NCBI GenBank assembly: GCA_963664465.2
Contig: CAXXSU010000002.1
Location: 1 to 64,000 of the forward strand
Direction of reading: 5' to 3'
From: CAVOAK01 sp963664465
GTDB lineage: Bacteria; Pseudomonadota; Alphaproteobacteria; UBA8366; CAVOAK01
Length of the DNA stretch: 64,000 nt
In this document: positions 35,334 through 43,856 of the stretch, in pieces
How positions within the stretch are numbered: the first letter of the stretch is position 1
Layout of the letters: the number at the start of each line of letters is the position of its first letter
The notes under the pieces: model-generated
Database searches by the model: none
Seen by the model: only the letters and a program-made list of their open reading frames with translations
Told to the model about the DNA's origin: nothing
Made by a program: the position numbers and the translations under genes

Positions 35334-36865
35334 CAGCCGAAACCGTTGACGAAGTCTTCCCTGGACGAAGCCGGCATGGTCTGATTCTCTGGTGTCCTGG
35401 CCTGTCAGGGGGGTTCGCTGATGGCGATGCCGGACAGCAGAAGATCGTCAGGGGGACTTGATGGTCCAATGGTCGGAGATGCCGCGCTCGCCTGGTCATG
35501 TATTTTACGTCCGCCTGCAGTTGGTACTGATCGACTCACATTTATCGGCTTCGACGGCTTCGCCCGAGACGTCTGCCAGCCCTATTACGCGGCCAGGATG
35601 GGGGCGAGCTTCGGTGCCACCCGGGCGCTACTTCGTATGCACCTGCCGCGGCTACTTCGCACAAGGGTATCGACTCATGAGCGTGGGCTCTGGCGCTGCT
35701 CGGATTCCCTGCTCGCTACGCGGAGTTCCTGCTGTTGGAGATGCGACGAACGGGTGCTTGGACCATTGCCTGGCTCGGATAGTCAACGGAGCCGCGCGGC
35801 GCCTGCCCGATGGAAGTCCACACGGCGGTGTTTGACTGGGTCCTGGCGCTGATCGCCGCCGGGTCTGGTGAAGGGCGAGCGCTCGGGGTGGATGCCTCGA
35901 CCATGGAGGCCAAAGCGGCGTTGCGCAACATCGTGCGGAGGGACATCGGGCGAGGACTTACCGGGGGATGCTGGAGTCGCTTGGCCCAGTTTGAGAGCGG
36001 TATCGAGACACCCACGGCTTGAGGACCTGGCGCGTCTGGACCGCAAGCTTGCAAGGGCAATGAAGCTCTCGCCAGGACTGGGTTTCCAGGAGCGACCCCG
36101 AGGCCAAGATCGCCAAGATGAAGGACGGCACCACGCACGGCTGTCCTACAAGCCCGAGCACGCCGGTGGTCTGGACACCGGCGCGGTGGTGGCCGCGGAG
36201 CTGCACCCGGCCGACGAGGGCTGATACGACAACGCTTCCCAAGACCCTGGCGGCGGCCTTGAGGCAAACCTCGAGGCGTCGATGGATGTGGCGCCGATCG
36301 GCCGAAGCCCTGATCCGTAGCCGAATGTGTCGACCGATAAGGCCCCCACTCACGCCAGTTGGTCTTGAAGGCGTTCGACGACAGCCACCCGGAAGAGCCG
36401 GATCTCCGAGCCCAAGCAGAAGGGTTTTGCGCGCTGGCACGGAGATGATGCGGCTGAACGACGGGCGGTCACCAACACCGGATCGGATGCAGCCATCGGG
36501 GGTGTCCAGGGAAGCCTTCAAGCTGCGCGCCGAGATCGTCGAGCGTCTTTGCCCACAACCTCGATCGCGGCGGTATGCGCCGGACCTGGCTTCGGGGCCG
36601 CGAGAACGTGCACAAGCGATACCTGCTTCACGTCGCCGGCCACAACCTATCGTTGCTGATGCGCCAACTCATCGGCGCACGGCACCCCGAAGGAGGCCGT
36701 GGCGTATCGGAATTGGCGTGCTTGTTCGTGCTTGTTACGCCCGCTGGAGCCGTCCTGGTCGTTCAGATCGTCCTCATCGTCTCGGAGGATGGCGAACCCG
36801 CCTTCGCCGCGATATGCGTCGCCGTGGCGTGAAATCCCGGTCAATGAGCCTTTTTCAACGGGCTG
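35334..36865 (+). mobile_element. IS1182-like element, copy C (1532 bp), heavily decayed
   Basis: Ends are CAGC...CGTTGACGAAG at 35334 and CAACGGGCTG at 36865, flanked on both sides by TTAA (35330-35333 and 36866-36869). It runs opposite to copies A and B. It includes the 149 bp missing from copy B. It is longer than copy A because of many small insertions. Confidence 0.8.
35421..36832 (+). pseudogene. IS1182-like transposase, copy C, many indels
   Basis: Segments of the same transposase appear in all three frames: SEMPRSPGHVFYVRLQLVLI, EVHTAVFDWVLALIA, VDASTMEAKAALRNIVRRD, then MRRTWLRGRENVHKRYLLH near the end. Between indels the bases match copy A closely. The damage is dominated by one- to few-base insertions and deletions rather than substitutions, unusual for old pseudogenes. 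Confidence 0.8.
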
Positions 36866-37040
36866 TTAAGGTGCTGAACCGTATTTGTTAGCTGCGCCTG
36901 GTTCGTGACCAAACTGTGACCACTGCCATGCCGCCGTCACTGCCATTGACGCTGAGCCCCGGTTCTGGCGTGTGGATTACCAAGCCGTGCCCCGGGTGTC
37001 GACCGGCAGATTGATCATAATGAACAGCTTGGTGGCTGGA

Positions 37041-37376
37041 CTATACAGCAGCGGCGTCGTCTTCTTGCTCAAGTGCAGCTTGATATATAGCGGCAACGGA
37101 TTTTGGGTCATGCTCGATCATCGCCAGAAAAGAGCGCGCAGTCTTATCTGGCGTCGATTGGCCGCTTTCCCATGCTCGCAAAGTTCTCTCTGGAATGCCA
37201 AAGAGGCGCTCAAACTCAGGACGTGATTTTGCAACTTTCTTGCGGACAGATTTTACGTGCTCAGCAGACGGCGGTTCGACACGACGAACAGACCTAGCCA
37301 CTTTGCCTTGAACGAAGGCAATAGCGTCCTCGAGACCGACCTCGATTTCGAGCCCAAGTTTTGTGCGCTTACTCAT
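37041..37376 (-). CDS. HigA-type antitoxin with helix-turn-helix
   Basis: 111 residues. C-terminal half holds an XRE-like DNA-binding unit, EHVKSVRKKVAKSRPEFERL and FGIPERTLRAWESGQSTPDK, as in RelE-partner antitoxins of the HigA2 type. The N-terminus (GLEIEVGLEDAIAFVQGKVA) probably binds the toxin. It follows the toxin gene with a 4-bp ATGA overlap. It should bind the palindromes upstream of the toxin gene and repress the pair. Confidence 0.8.
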   Translation of the reverse strand: MSKRTKLGLEIEVGLEDAIAFVQGKVARSVRRVEPPSAEHVKSVRKKVAKSRPEFERLFGIPERTLRAWESGQSTPDKTARSFLAMIEHDPKSVAAIYQAALEQEDDAAAV

Positions 37377-37711
37377 TGCTCTCGTGCCTTTCTTAGTTCG
37401 TCCTCAAGCCGCTTGATGGTCTTGGCTAGCGCTTTCTTGTCAGCTTCGCTCAAATCGGCTTGATTCTTTTTGTCGTACACTGCTAACAGGAATACAAGAT
37501 CGTTAAGAGCCGCGTAGTAATAAATGATGCGACCACCGCCGCGCTTGCCACGCCCCGCCATCTTAAAGCGCAACTTTCGGGCGCTACCTGCTATAGGAGT
37601 GCCAGAAAGTGGATTGGCTGCGATCCCGTCTTCGGCCTCTTTGATTTCGATTTCAGCGGCGTTTAACTTTTTAAGCGCCTTCGAGTATGGCTCTAGCCTG
37701 ACTACATCCAC
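37373..37711 (-). CDS. RelE/HigB-type toxin
   Basis: 112 residues. The core FRIIYYYAA pattern is seen as GKRGGGRIIYYYAALNDLVF, followed by LLAVYDKKNQADLSEADKKA, the usual end of RelE-superfamily mRNA interferases of the HigB2 group. Basic residues in KLRFKMAGRGKRGGGR would contact RNA or ribosome. Toxin-first order and overlap with the antitoxin are typical of HigBA modules. Start ATG 37711. Confidence 0.82.
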   Translation of the reverse strand: MDVVRLEPYSKALKKLNAAEIEIKEAEDGIAANPLSGTPIAGSARKLRFKMAGRGKRGGGRIIYYYAALNDLVFLLAVYDKKNQADLSEADKKALAKTIKRLEDELRKAREQ

Positions 37712-37720
37712 TGCCCATCA

Positions 37721-37739
37721 TCTGACAACTTATGTCAGA
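37721..37739. promoter_or_regulatory. Toxin-antitoxin operator, palindrome 1
   Basis: TCTGACA-ACTTA-TGTCAGA is a perfect 7-bp-arm palindrome 10 bp upstream of the toxin start; the antitoxin is the expected binder. Confidence 0.7.
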
Positions 37740-37755
37740 TTGTCAATGAAATACC

Positions 37756-37768
37756 GACATATAATGTC
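37756..37768. promoter_or_regulatory. Toxin-antitoxin operator, palindrome 2
   Basis: GACAT-ATA-ATGTC, 35 bp from palindrome 1, sharing its GACA/TGTC arms. Two sites on the promoter suit cooperative antitoxin binding. Confidence 0.6.
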
Positions 37769-38067
37769 AGATTCCTTAATATTAAGGTCTCCCACTGTTT
37801 GGGCGCTTTCTTTCACGCTTCAAGCGCTTCGCCTTTTGCTTAGGCGTATTCGCTTTCGTCAGTCCGCCTTAACCTTCGTGAATGTTAGGATCAAGAGGGT
37901 GGAAGCAAGCGCAATGGGCTGCGGGCTACTCGCCGCTCGCAGTATGCCGCCAACAGTCTAAAATAACGCGTGGTACTATTCGTGGGGCAGGCCAGCGCAC
38001 TGGTGATAGTTACTGTAGACTGAAGTTCGAACGATTATGCTCCTTTCACAAGTCGTGCCTTTTGCAG

Positions 38068-38592
38068 ATGAGTTTTCGGACCACAAGCTTCGCCTTCCTC
38101 GCTCTGATCCTTTCGAGCAGCATTGCCACGTCGGCAGAGTTTTTAGTATTGGGGAGCGAACTTAGAAAGGTTGCTGAACCTGCCGACTTCAGCTTTCCCT
38201 CGCAGTTGGGATGGGAGGCCGCGCCGAACACTGGGCCGATCCGCAACGCAAAACGGCTGCTAGTAGACATGTTTGCGGTTCCCGTAATCAGTTTTCGTGG
38301 CCAGCGCGAAGCGAACATCTACACCAACGTTTCTCCGTCCGTTGTGTACGTTGTGGCCGAAGACCGGGCAGGGTCTGGAGTGGTACTCACGAATGACGGT
38401 CTGGTTATCACAAATTGGCATGTAGTCGATCAGGCTGACGAAATTGTATTGATATTCAAGCCAAGCGTTGAGGGAGCGAAACCAACCACTGCTGACATTG
38501 CATACGGCAAGGTGGTCAAAGTAGACGAGATTTCAGACTTGGCACTAATTAAGACTGGAAAAATGCCAGCCCGACTCAAGCCGGTGAAATGA
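38068..38592 (+). pseudogene. Exported trypsin-like protease, truncated before the Ser block
   Basis: ATG 38068 gives a signal peptide MSFRTTSFAFLALILSSSIA with TSA cleavage region. The start of an S1C/DegP-like protease domain follows: GSGVVLTNDGLVITNWHVV (His) and EISDLALIKTGK (Asp). The GNSGGP block with the nucleophile is missing; the frame stops 14 codons after the Asp, right at the junction with the dioxygenase genes. Normal members are over 300 residues. It would be periplasmic and inactive. Confidence 0.65.
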
Positions 38593-38629
38593 TGTGGGCG
38601 ATCAGCCTGGAAGGATGGGAGATATCGCG

Positions 38630-39496
38630 ATGTCACTCCACGTAGAGCCTTTCGACGGCCCTATCGGCGCGGCGATCACCGCGGTCGACCTTTCGCAAGA
38701 GCTCGACGAGCCGAGCCACGAGACGCTCGTGGATGCCTGGAACCGGCATTCCGTGCTGGTGTTCCGCGACCAGCGCCTGACTCCCGAACAGCTGCTCCGC
38801 TTCAGCCGGCGATTCGGCGGGATGGAGGTGCACGTACTCGACCAGTATCTCCACCCGGATCATCCGGAAATCCTCGTTGTCTCGAACATTGTCGAGAACG
38901 GACAGCATGTCGGCATCTACGACGCCGGCAGGTACTGGCACACCGACCTCTCGTACATGGTCGAGCCGAGCCGCGGCTCGATCCTGTACGCCATCGAGAT
39001 TCCCGAGGAGAACGGGCAATCGCTCGGCGACACGCTGTGGACCAGCACGGCCGCGGCCTACGATGCCCTTGACGAGCCCATGCGGCGCCAGCTTGACGGT
39101 CTCAAGGCGACATTCAGCCTCGGCAACCGGTTCAACAAGCTGATCGAGGACGGCGACCAGGATGCGACGCTGACGGATGTTCAGAAGGCCCAAACGCTCG
39201 AGGTCGTTCATCCGGTCGTCCGCACGCACCCGTTGACCGGCCGCAAATGCATCTTCGTCAACGAAGGGCACACCGCGCGCATCGTCGGCCTGCCGGAGAA
39301 CGAAAGCCGTTCGTTGCTCGAGGAACTGTGGGCGCACTGCACCCGTCCGGAGTTCGTCTACCGGCATCGGTGGCGCCCCGGCGACGTTGTCATGTGGGAT
39401 AACGTGCCGACCCAGCACCTCGCGATCTTTGACTACGCACTGCCGCAGCGGCGGCTGCTTCACCGCACCACGTTGACCGGCACTCGCCCGTTCTGA
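38630..39496 (+). CDS. TauD/TfdA-family dioxygenase
   Basis: 288 residues from ATG 38630 (GGGAG 9 bp upstream). Fe(II)/2-oxoglutarate oxygenase with iron ligands His/Asp in RYWHTDLSYMVEPSRGS and the second His in NVPTQHLAIFDYALPQRR. 2-Oxoglutarate-binding Arg lies in LLHRTTLTGTRPF, and the family N-terminus is PFDGPIGAAITAVDLSQEL. Members oxidise taurine, aryloxyalkanoates, quaternary amines and similar small acids. It is followed 30 bp later by a paralogue, so the two are cotranscribed. Confidence 0.88.
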   Translation: MSLHVEPFDGPIGAAITAVDLSQELDEPSHETLVDAWNRHSVLVFRDQRLTPEQLLRFSRRFGGMEVHVLDQYLHPDHPEILVVSNIVENGQHVGIYDAGRYWHTDLSYMVEPSRGSILYAIEIPEENGQSLGDTLWTSTAAAYDALDEPMRRQLDGLKATFSLGNRFNKLIEDGDQDATLTDVQKAQTLEVVHPVVRTHPLTGRKCIFVNEGHTARIVGLPENESRSLLEELWAHCTRPEFVYRHRWRPGDVVMWDNVPTQHLAIFDYALPQRRLLHRTTLTGTRPF

Positions 39497-39526
39497 ACGG
39501 CAAACCTTGGCAAAGGAGACATGTAG

Positions 39527-40378
39527 ATGACTACTACCGAGCCCGCCCGCCCGACCCACGAGCGGATCGGCATCCGACCATCGTCGGGTGCGCTCGGCGC
39601 GGAGATCTCCAGCGTCGATCTGTCGCGCCCTCTAGATAACGATGTTTTCGCCGAGATCCAACAGGCTTTCTACGACCACCTGGTGATATTCTTCCGCGAT
39701 CAGACCATTGATCCCGCGGATCAGGTGGCGTTCACCGAGCGATTTGGGCCCACCGAATCGCATCCGCTCGGGTCGCGCCGCGGCCTCGACGATCATCCGG
39801 AGGTCATGGTGCTGGAGAACCGTCCGGGCAAGCTCGGCCCACGCAACGATTTCTGGCACTCCGACATCTCGTTCGCGGAGAAGCCGCCGGCGCTTTCGAT
39901 GCTGTATTCGATTGAAGCCACCGAAGGCCGGGCGGACACGATGTTCTGCAACATGTACGCGGCCTACGAGGAACTGTCCGAGCGCCTTCGCACCATCCTC
40001 GACGGCCTTGACGCAGTACACGACGCCGATCAGCTGGTCAACGAGGTGCCGTCCCGTGTCCAGGCGCGGGAGGTCCCGCCGGGTGTTGTTCATCCGGTCG
40101 TCCGCACCCACCCGGGCAGCGACCGCAGGGCGCTCTTCGTCAACCCCTATTACACCTCCCATTTCGTGGGCATGACGCGGGAGGAGAGCCAGCCGCTCCT
40201 GGAGTACCTCTACGCACGCGCCACCCGACACGAGAACATTTACCGGCACAAGTGGCGGGTCGGCGACGTGCTGATGTGGGATAATCGGTGCGCCATGCAC
40301 TACGCAGTGCGCGACTACGACGACAGTCTGACCCGATATTTACATCGCACAACTGCGGCAGGTGATCGGCCGGTCTAG
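39527..40378 (+). CDS. TauD/TfdA-family dioxygenase, paralogue
   Basis: 283 residues from ATG 39527 with AAAGGAGAC upstream. Ligands: His/Asp in DFWHSDISFAEKPPALSML, His in NRCAMHYAVRDYDDSLTRYL, Arg in HRTTAAGDRPV. N-terminus GIRPSSGALGAEISSVDLSR is typical. It is no closer to its neighbour than to the broken gene at 31.6 kb by eye. Two oxygenases of this family in tandem suggests successive steps or alternative substrates of one pathway. Confidence 0.88.
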   Translation: MTTTEPARPTHERIGIRPSSGALGAEISSVDLSRPLDNDVFAEIQQAFYDHLVIFFRDQTIDPADQVAFTERFGPTESHPLGSRRGLDDHPEVMVLENRPGKLGPRNDFWHSDISFAEKPPALSMLYSIEATEGRADTMFCNMYAAYEELSERLRTILDGLDAVHDADQLVNEVPSRVQAREVPPGVVHPVVRTHPGSDRRALFVNPYYTSHFVGMTREESQPLLEYLYARATRHENIYRHKWRVGDVLMWDNRCAMHYAVRDYDDSLTRYLHRTTAAGDRPV

Positions 40379-40593
40379 CCTGAAATTTGCCGGGTGCATT
40401 CCATTCCGACCACGAATATATAGTACATCCATGATTGGGTAACCTGGAAGGAAGCCGCACGAATTGCGCAGCTCTCCCATGCCGTTTGATAAGGTTAGAT
40501 ACGTTCTGACGTGTCCATGTCAGGTGTCGATCTTTAAGCAGACGATCCGTCCGCTTTTGGCTATACGCAGGCATTCAATCCAGCAACTTCAAT

Positions 40594-40617
40594 GTCTGCT
40601 TTGGGTCAGAAGCAGAC
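40594..40617. repeat. Palindromic repeat (GTCTGCTT variant)
   Basis: Arms GTCTGCTT and AAGCAGAC, perfectly paired, loop TGGGTCAG. Same family as the 32.7-34.4 kb copies. Confidence 0.8.
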
Positions 40618-40639
40618 GTTCTAGCAGTTCGTTGCGGAC

Positions 40640-40664
40640 GTCCACTTTAGGTCGGTAAGCGGAC
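40640..40664. repeat. Palindromic repeat (divergent)
   Basis: GTCC ... GGAC with loose inner pairing (CACTTTAGG / TAAGC), immediately beside the truncated MucR gene and 22 bp from the previous copy. Confidence 0.6.
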
Positions 40665-40679
40665 GTTTCCTCGCCGCCA

Positions 40680-40779
40680 ATGTCGCCCACCGGCGGTCGC
40701 CGACCGTGTTGTTACTGACGTGTGCCGCGACGATCCCGGCAGTCAGGTCGAGGAGTTCGGTATCGGGTGTCTCTGGCAT
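40680..40779 (-). pseudogene. MucR/Ros-family regulator, N-terminal fragment
   Basis: MPETPDTELLDLTAGIVAAH then VSNNTV is the conserved N-terminus of MucR/Ros zinc-finger regulators. The reading ends there: the VADLP block, the C2H2 finger and the HTLRE-like region are all missing. Palindromic repeats at 40594-40664 occupy the place of the deleted part. MucR regulators are mostly alphaproteobacterial, supporting the taxonomic guess. Confidence 0.7.
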
Positions 40780-41363
40780 TTTGTTTCCCCCGTATTGGCT
40801 GCGTCGCACCCTGCCCCATTTCCTGACCGCACGAATATGCGTTGCATCAATAGCCCGTTGCCTGTGCCTACAGCCGGACCAGAATTCCACCAGCCAAGCC
40901 CCTCAGGGACGTCTAGTAGGCGTTTCTCAGCCTAATAGAGGCCCCGAGGGGGCTGATATAGGCGACGGGGGTTGGGGGCGTGTTTCCGGGGGGGCTTCAA
41001 GCAGTGTCGCTGCTTTGTCCGGGGTTTGTTCAAAAGGCCCCCAGAAAATTTTATTTTTTGTTTTGGATTCCATGCGTGAAATTTGCCCTCAGCGAGAGGC
41101 GAGAAGATTAATTAGGTCAAGATATAGGGTGGTTGTTGTGATCCGGGGGTAGGGCGTCGTTTGGAGTGGATGGGCGGGGTAGGTCCCCGAATGGGGCTTG
41201 CGGAGCGGGACGTTACACGAACATGGAGTTCGCGTCGTGGTCCCTCCGTGGTCCCCGGACCAGAGGGGACCAACTATGAAATAAAAGGAAACTCCGATAA
41301 ATCAAAGGACTACACGACAATAGGCCAAAAGGACCATTTCTCCACCACCAGGCATCAAAAAAG
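40780..41363. other. Intergenic region without supported genes
   Basis: About 580 bp. It includes a C/G-rich stretch with GGCCCCGAGGGGGCTG (about 40941-40956), a weak palindrome, and AT-rich spacers. Frames on either strand lack coding texture. It is the chromosomal side of the tRNA-fMet attachment fragment. Confidence 0.4.
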
Positions 41364-41387
41364 CCCGTAACACCTTGATGTTACGGG
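41364..41387 (-). terminator. Rho-independent terminator of the tRNA-fMet fragment
   Basis: Stem CCCGTAACA (41364-41372) with TGTTACGGG (41379-41387), loop CCTTGA. Read leftward it is followed by CTTTTTTG. It lies 9 bp after the CCA of the tRNA-fMet 3' half, so it is that tRNA's native terminator. Confidence 0.8.
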
Positions 41388-41395
41388 TTAATTAT

Positions 41396-41441
41396 TGGTT
41401 GCGGGGGTAGGATTTGAACCTATGACCTTCAGGTTATGAGT
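41396..41441 (-). pseudogene. tRNA-fMet 3' half (attachment-site half, copy 1)
   Basis: 46 nt from the anticodon loop (CTCATAACCTGAAGG) through the T-arm (GGTTCAAATCC) to CGCAACCA. The same 46-nt segment, with three differences, lies inverted at 62005-62050. No 5' half is adjacent. It begins in the anticodon loop, a usual crossover point for tyrosine integrases, and the integrase at 41615 reads away from it. Confidence 0.85.
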
Positions 41442-41466
41442 CTCGCGTTCCATTTTGCACTCTGGT

Positions 41467-41566
41467 GCGCACGAATGCGCTGACGACGACAAACATACCA
41501 TAAAATAAGGGTTTTTCAACTCCTTTCGCGTATCCGATCTCGCCAGACATGCGCACGGATGCGCAC
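41467..41566. repeat. Phased GCGCAY repeats next to integrase 1
   Basis: GCGCAC-GAAT-GCGCTG (41467-41482) and GCGCAC-GGAT-GCGCAC (41551-41566): hexamers start exactly 10 bp apart. Matching arrays lie beside the other integrase at 61903-61981. Likely arm-type integrase sites. Confidence 0.6.
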
Positions 41567-41614
41567 AGTGTTATTTTCATGTGTTGATCAATGTGTTGAC
41601 TGCTTGAGGTCCAT

Positions 41615-42913
41615 ATGCACAATTGGGCCATGGAAGCGAAAATCGGAAAACGCATTGCCAAGACCAAGCTAACGCTTACTAAGCGGGCCGTTGAGGGTCT
41701 CAAGCCCGCCGACAAGTCCTGGATCGCATGGGACGACCGGCTTACCGGATTCGGCGTTCGCGTGCATCCCACTGGCGCCAAGTCCTTCATTGTCAATTAC
41801 CGGTCAGGCGATGGTGGACGGAAGGCACCCAACAAACGCGTCGTCATCGGCCGTTACGGGAAAGTTGCTCCTGACCATGCCAGGCGCCTGGCGCAGAAGG
41901 TTCTTGGCAAGGTCGCTAGCGGCGATGACCCAGCAGAAGAGCGCGCGGAGGCGCGTGCTATGCCGACCCTCGGCGACGCCTTCGAGGACTACATGGCGGC
42001 CAATCCCAACCGCTCGAAGCGCACCGATGAACTCTACCGCTACGAGGCCAAGCGCTATCTGGGCGACTGGCTCTCCCGCCCCCTCGATGCTATAGCCCGC
42101 CGGGATGTGGAGGCCCGCTTCAACCGCATTACCGAGGATCACGGTTGGTCGCCTGCCAACCGCGCGATCTCCCTGTTGCGCTCGGTCTACCGCCGGCCTT
42201 GCGTCGATCTCGAGGGCCTACGCAATCCGGTCGATCTATGGCGCGCCGGCGGCGGCAAGTTTCATCGCAAAGTGCGGCGCAAGATCTCGACCCCCGCCGA
42301 GGTGCTGCCGTGCTGGCGCGCCGGCATCGAAGCGGAAGTCAACAACCCGGCGATCCGGGATGCACTGTGGTTCGGGCTCTACACCGGCATGCGCCGGGAC
42401 GAGGTTTTGACCCTGCGGTGGGAACGGGTGGACATGGCAGCGCTCACCTTTCGGGTCGAGGAAACAAAGACCGGCGTTCCCCTGGAGCTTCCCGTCACCG
42501 GGCAACTGCGCGCCATCCTCGAGCGCCGCCAATCGGAGAGCGAGGATCTGCCCGCCGACCGTAGGAACTGGGTGTTCCCCTCCCCGACCAGCGCCTCGGG
42601 CCATGTCGAGGACCCGCATCATCTCTATGGGCGGATCTCGGAAGCCGGCGGTGCCAAGTTCTGGTTCCACGGCCTGCGCAATTGTTTCATTACCGTCGCC
42701 GAGCGCGAGCTGATGCTGCCGTCGGCGCTGACGAAGCGGCTGGTCAATCATGCCCGTCCCAATGACGTGACCGAGGGCTACGCCGCCGACTGGACCATCG
42801 GGCAGCTCCGCGAGCCGGCACAGAGGATCGCCGATCGGATCGACGGACTGATGACTGGAAGTGTGCCCTCAGATGGTTTGACTGTACAGCGCCGGTCGTC
42901 ATCCCGGGGTTGA
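41615..42913 (+). CDS. int: Tyrosine recombinase (island integrase 1)
   Basis: 432 residues from ATG 41615; ATG 41630 is possible. N-terminal arm-binding domain of the DUF4102 type (DRLTGFGVRVHPTGAKSFIV), central SAM-like domain (LGDAFEDYMAANPNRSKRTD), catalytic domain with Arg in YTGMRRDEVLTLRW, HxLR in WFHGLRNCF, His in LVNHARPNDV and the nucleophile Tyr in TEGYAADWT. Complete. It should integrate and excise DNA at the anticodon loop of tRNA-fMet, whose 3' half lies 170 bp upstream. Confidence 0.9.
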   Translation: MHNWAMEAKIGKRIAKTKLTLTKRAVEGLKPADKSWIAWDDRLTGFGVRVHPTGAKSFIVNYRSGDGGRKAPNKRVVIGRYGKVAPDHARRLAQKVLGKVASGDDPAEERAEARAMPTLGDAFEDYMAANPNRSKRTDELYRYEAKRYLGDWLSRPLDAIARRDVEARFNRITEDHGWSPANRAISLLRSVYRRPCVDLEGLRNPVDLWRAGGGKFHRKVRRKISTPAEVLPCWRAGIEAEVNNPAIRDALWFGLYTGMRRDEVLTLRWERVDMAALTFRVEETKTGVPLELPVTGQLRAILERRQSESEDLPADRRNWVFPSPTSASGHVEDPHHLYGRISEAGGAKFWFHGLRNCFITVAERELMLPSALTKRLVNHARPNDVTEGYAADWTIGQLREPAQRIADRIDGLMTGSVPSDGLTVQRRSSSRG

Positions 42914-43224
42914 TGTCTGTCGATTGTCACCATACACTATCCCAGGTGATCAAGTCGTTTCGTCATCGTGGCTTGAGGGAGCTGTACAAGGATGGTCGCT
43001 CCGCGCGGGTCTCGCCGGGCCATATTACCAAGATTGAGCGCATCCTCACCGCATTGGATCGAAGTGATGATCCCGACGGTATGGACCTTCCGGGGTTTCG
43101 GTTACACCCGCTCAAGGGCCGTATGAAAGGTCATTACGCGGTATCGGTCTCCGGCAATTGGCGGGTGACATTTCGGTTCGTGGACGGACACGCCGTGGAT
43201 GTTGATTATCTGGATTACCACTAG
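42910..43224 (+). CDS. higB: HigB-type toxin
   Basis: 104 residues, overlapping the integrase stop by 4 bp. VIKSFRHRGLRELYKDGRSA then LDLPGFRLHPLKG-like GMDLPGFRLHPLKGRMKGHY and NWRVTFRFVDGHAVDVDYLD are the signature of HigB/RelE ribosome-dependent mRNA interferases. The antitoxin gene follows 11 bp later. Toxin-antitoxin pairs of this type often stabilise islands. Confidence 0.9.
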   Translation: MMSVDCHHTLSQVIKSFRHRGLRELYKDGRSARVSPGHITKIERILTALDRSDDPDGMDLPGFRLHPLKGRMKGHYAVSVSGNWRVTFRFVDGHAVDVDYLDYH

Positions 43225-43235
43225 GAGCCCGTGAC

Positions 43236-43523
43236 ATGGCGATGAAGAACCCTGTCCATCCTGGCGCCATCGTGCGTGAGGACTGCCTCAAACCGCTGTC
43301 CCTGTCGGTCACCGAAGGTGCAAAGAGGCTCGGTGTCGGGCGTCAGACACTTTCCAATCTGGTGAACGAGAAAGCATCCGTCTCCATTGAAATGGCCTAT
43401 CGGCTGTCAAAGGCTTTCGGTTCGACCCCCGAAACATGGCTTGGCATGCAGATGGCCTTTGACCTTTCCCAATCGCGTGACTTGGAACGACAGATCGTCG
43501 TCAAGCGCATCGCGGCCGCATAA
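43236..43523 (+). CDS. higA: HigA antitoxin (XRE family)
   Basis: 95 residues: MKNPVHPGAIVREDCLKPLS, LSVTEGAKRLGVGRQTLSNL and STPETWLGMQMAFDLSQ, the standard HigA fold with N-terminal PGxxLRE-like start and helix-turn-helix. It neutralises HigB and autoregulates. AGGAG-like GGAGCC lies upstream of the ATG. Confidence 0.93.
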   Translation: MAMKNPVHPGAIVREDCLKPLSLSVTEGAKRLGVGRQTLSNLVNEKASVSIEMAYRLSKAFGSTPETWLGMQMAFDLSQSRDLERQIVVKRIAAA

Positions 43524-43856
43524 CGACTGCGCCCTCCCCCAGTATCGACCGCGCTTGACCCTCCCGAAGTCTCGACGCATCCGCAATCCGGATGTTTATG
43601 CTTGATTTGCCAGCGTGGCCGCTTCTGCATGCAGATCGTCGTCCAACCCATTAAAGCTACCTACATGTCAATGGCGGAGCAAAAAGGGACCACCTCGGCG
43701 GTGTAAGAAGGGACCGCTTGGCGGCTGCGGGCTTGTCCCCGTAGTCCACGGGAGGGCCCCGCGTGCGACGCGGCGTGCCCTCAACAGGCTGACGCGGCGG
43801 CGCGCGCGGGAGGGACCTGTGGGCCCACGGGGTCAAGCGTGGGCTGGGTGGTCGGT

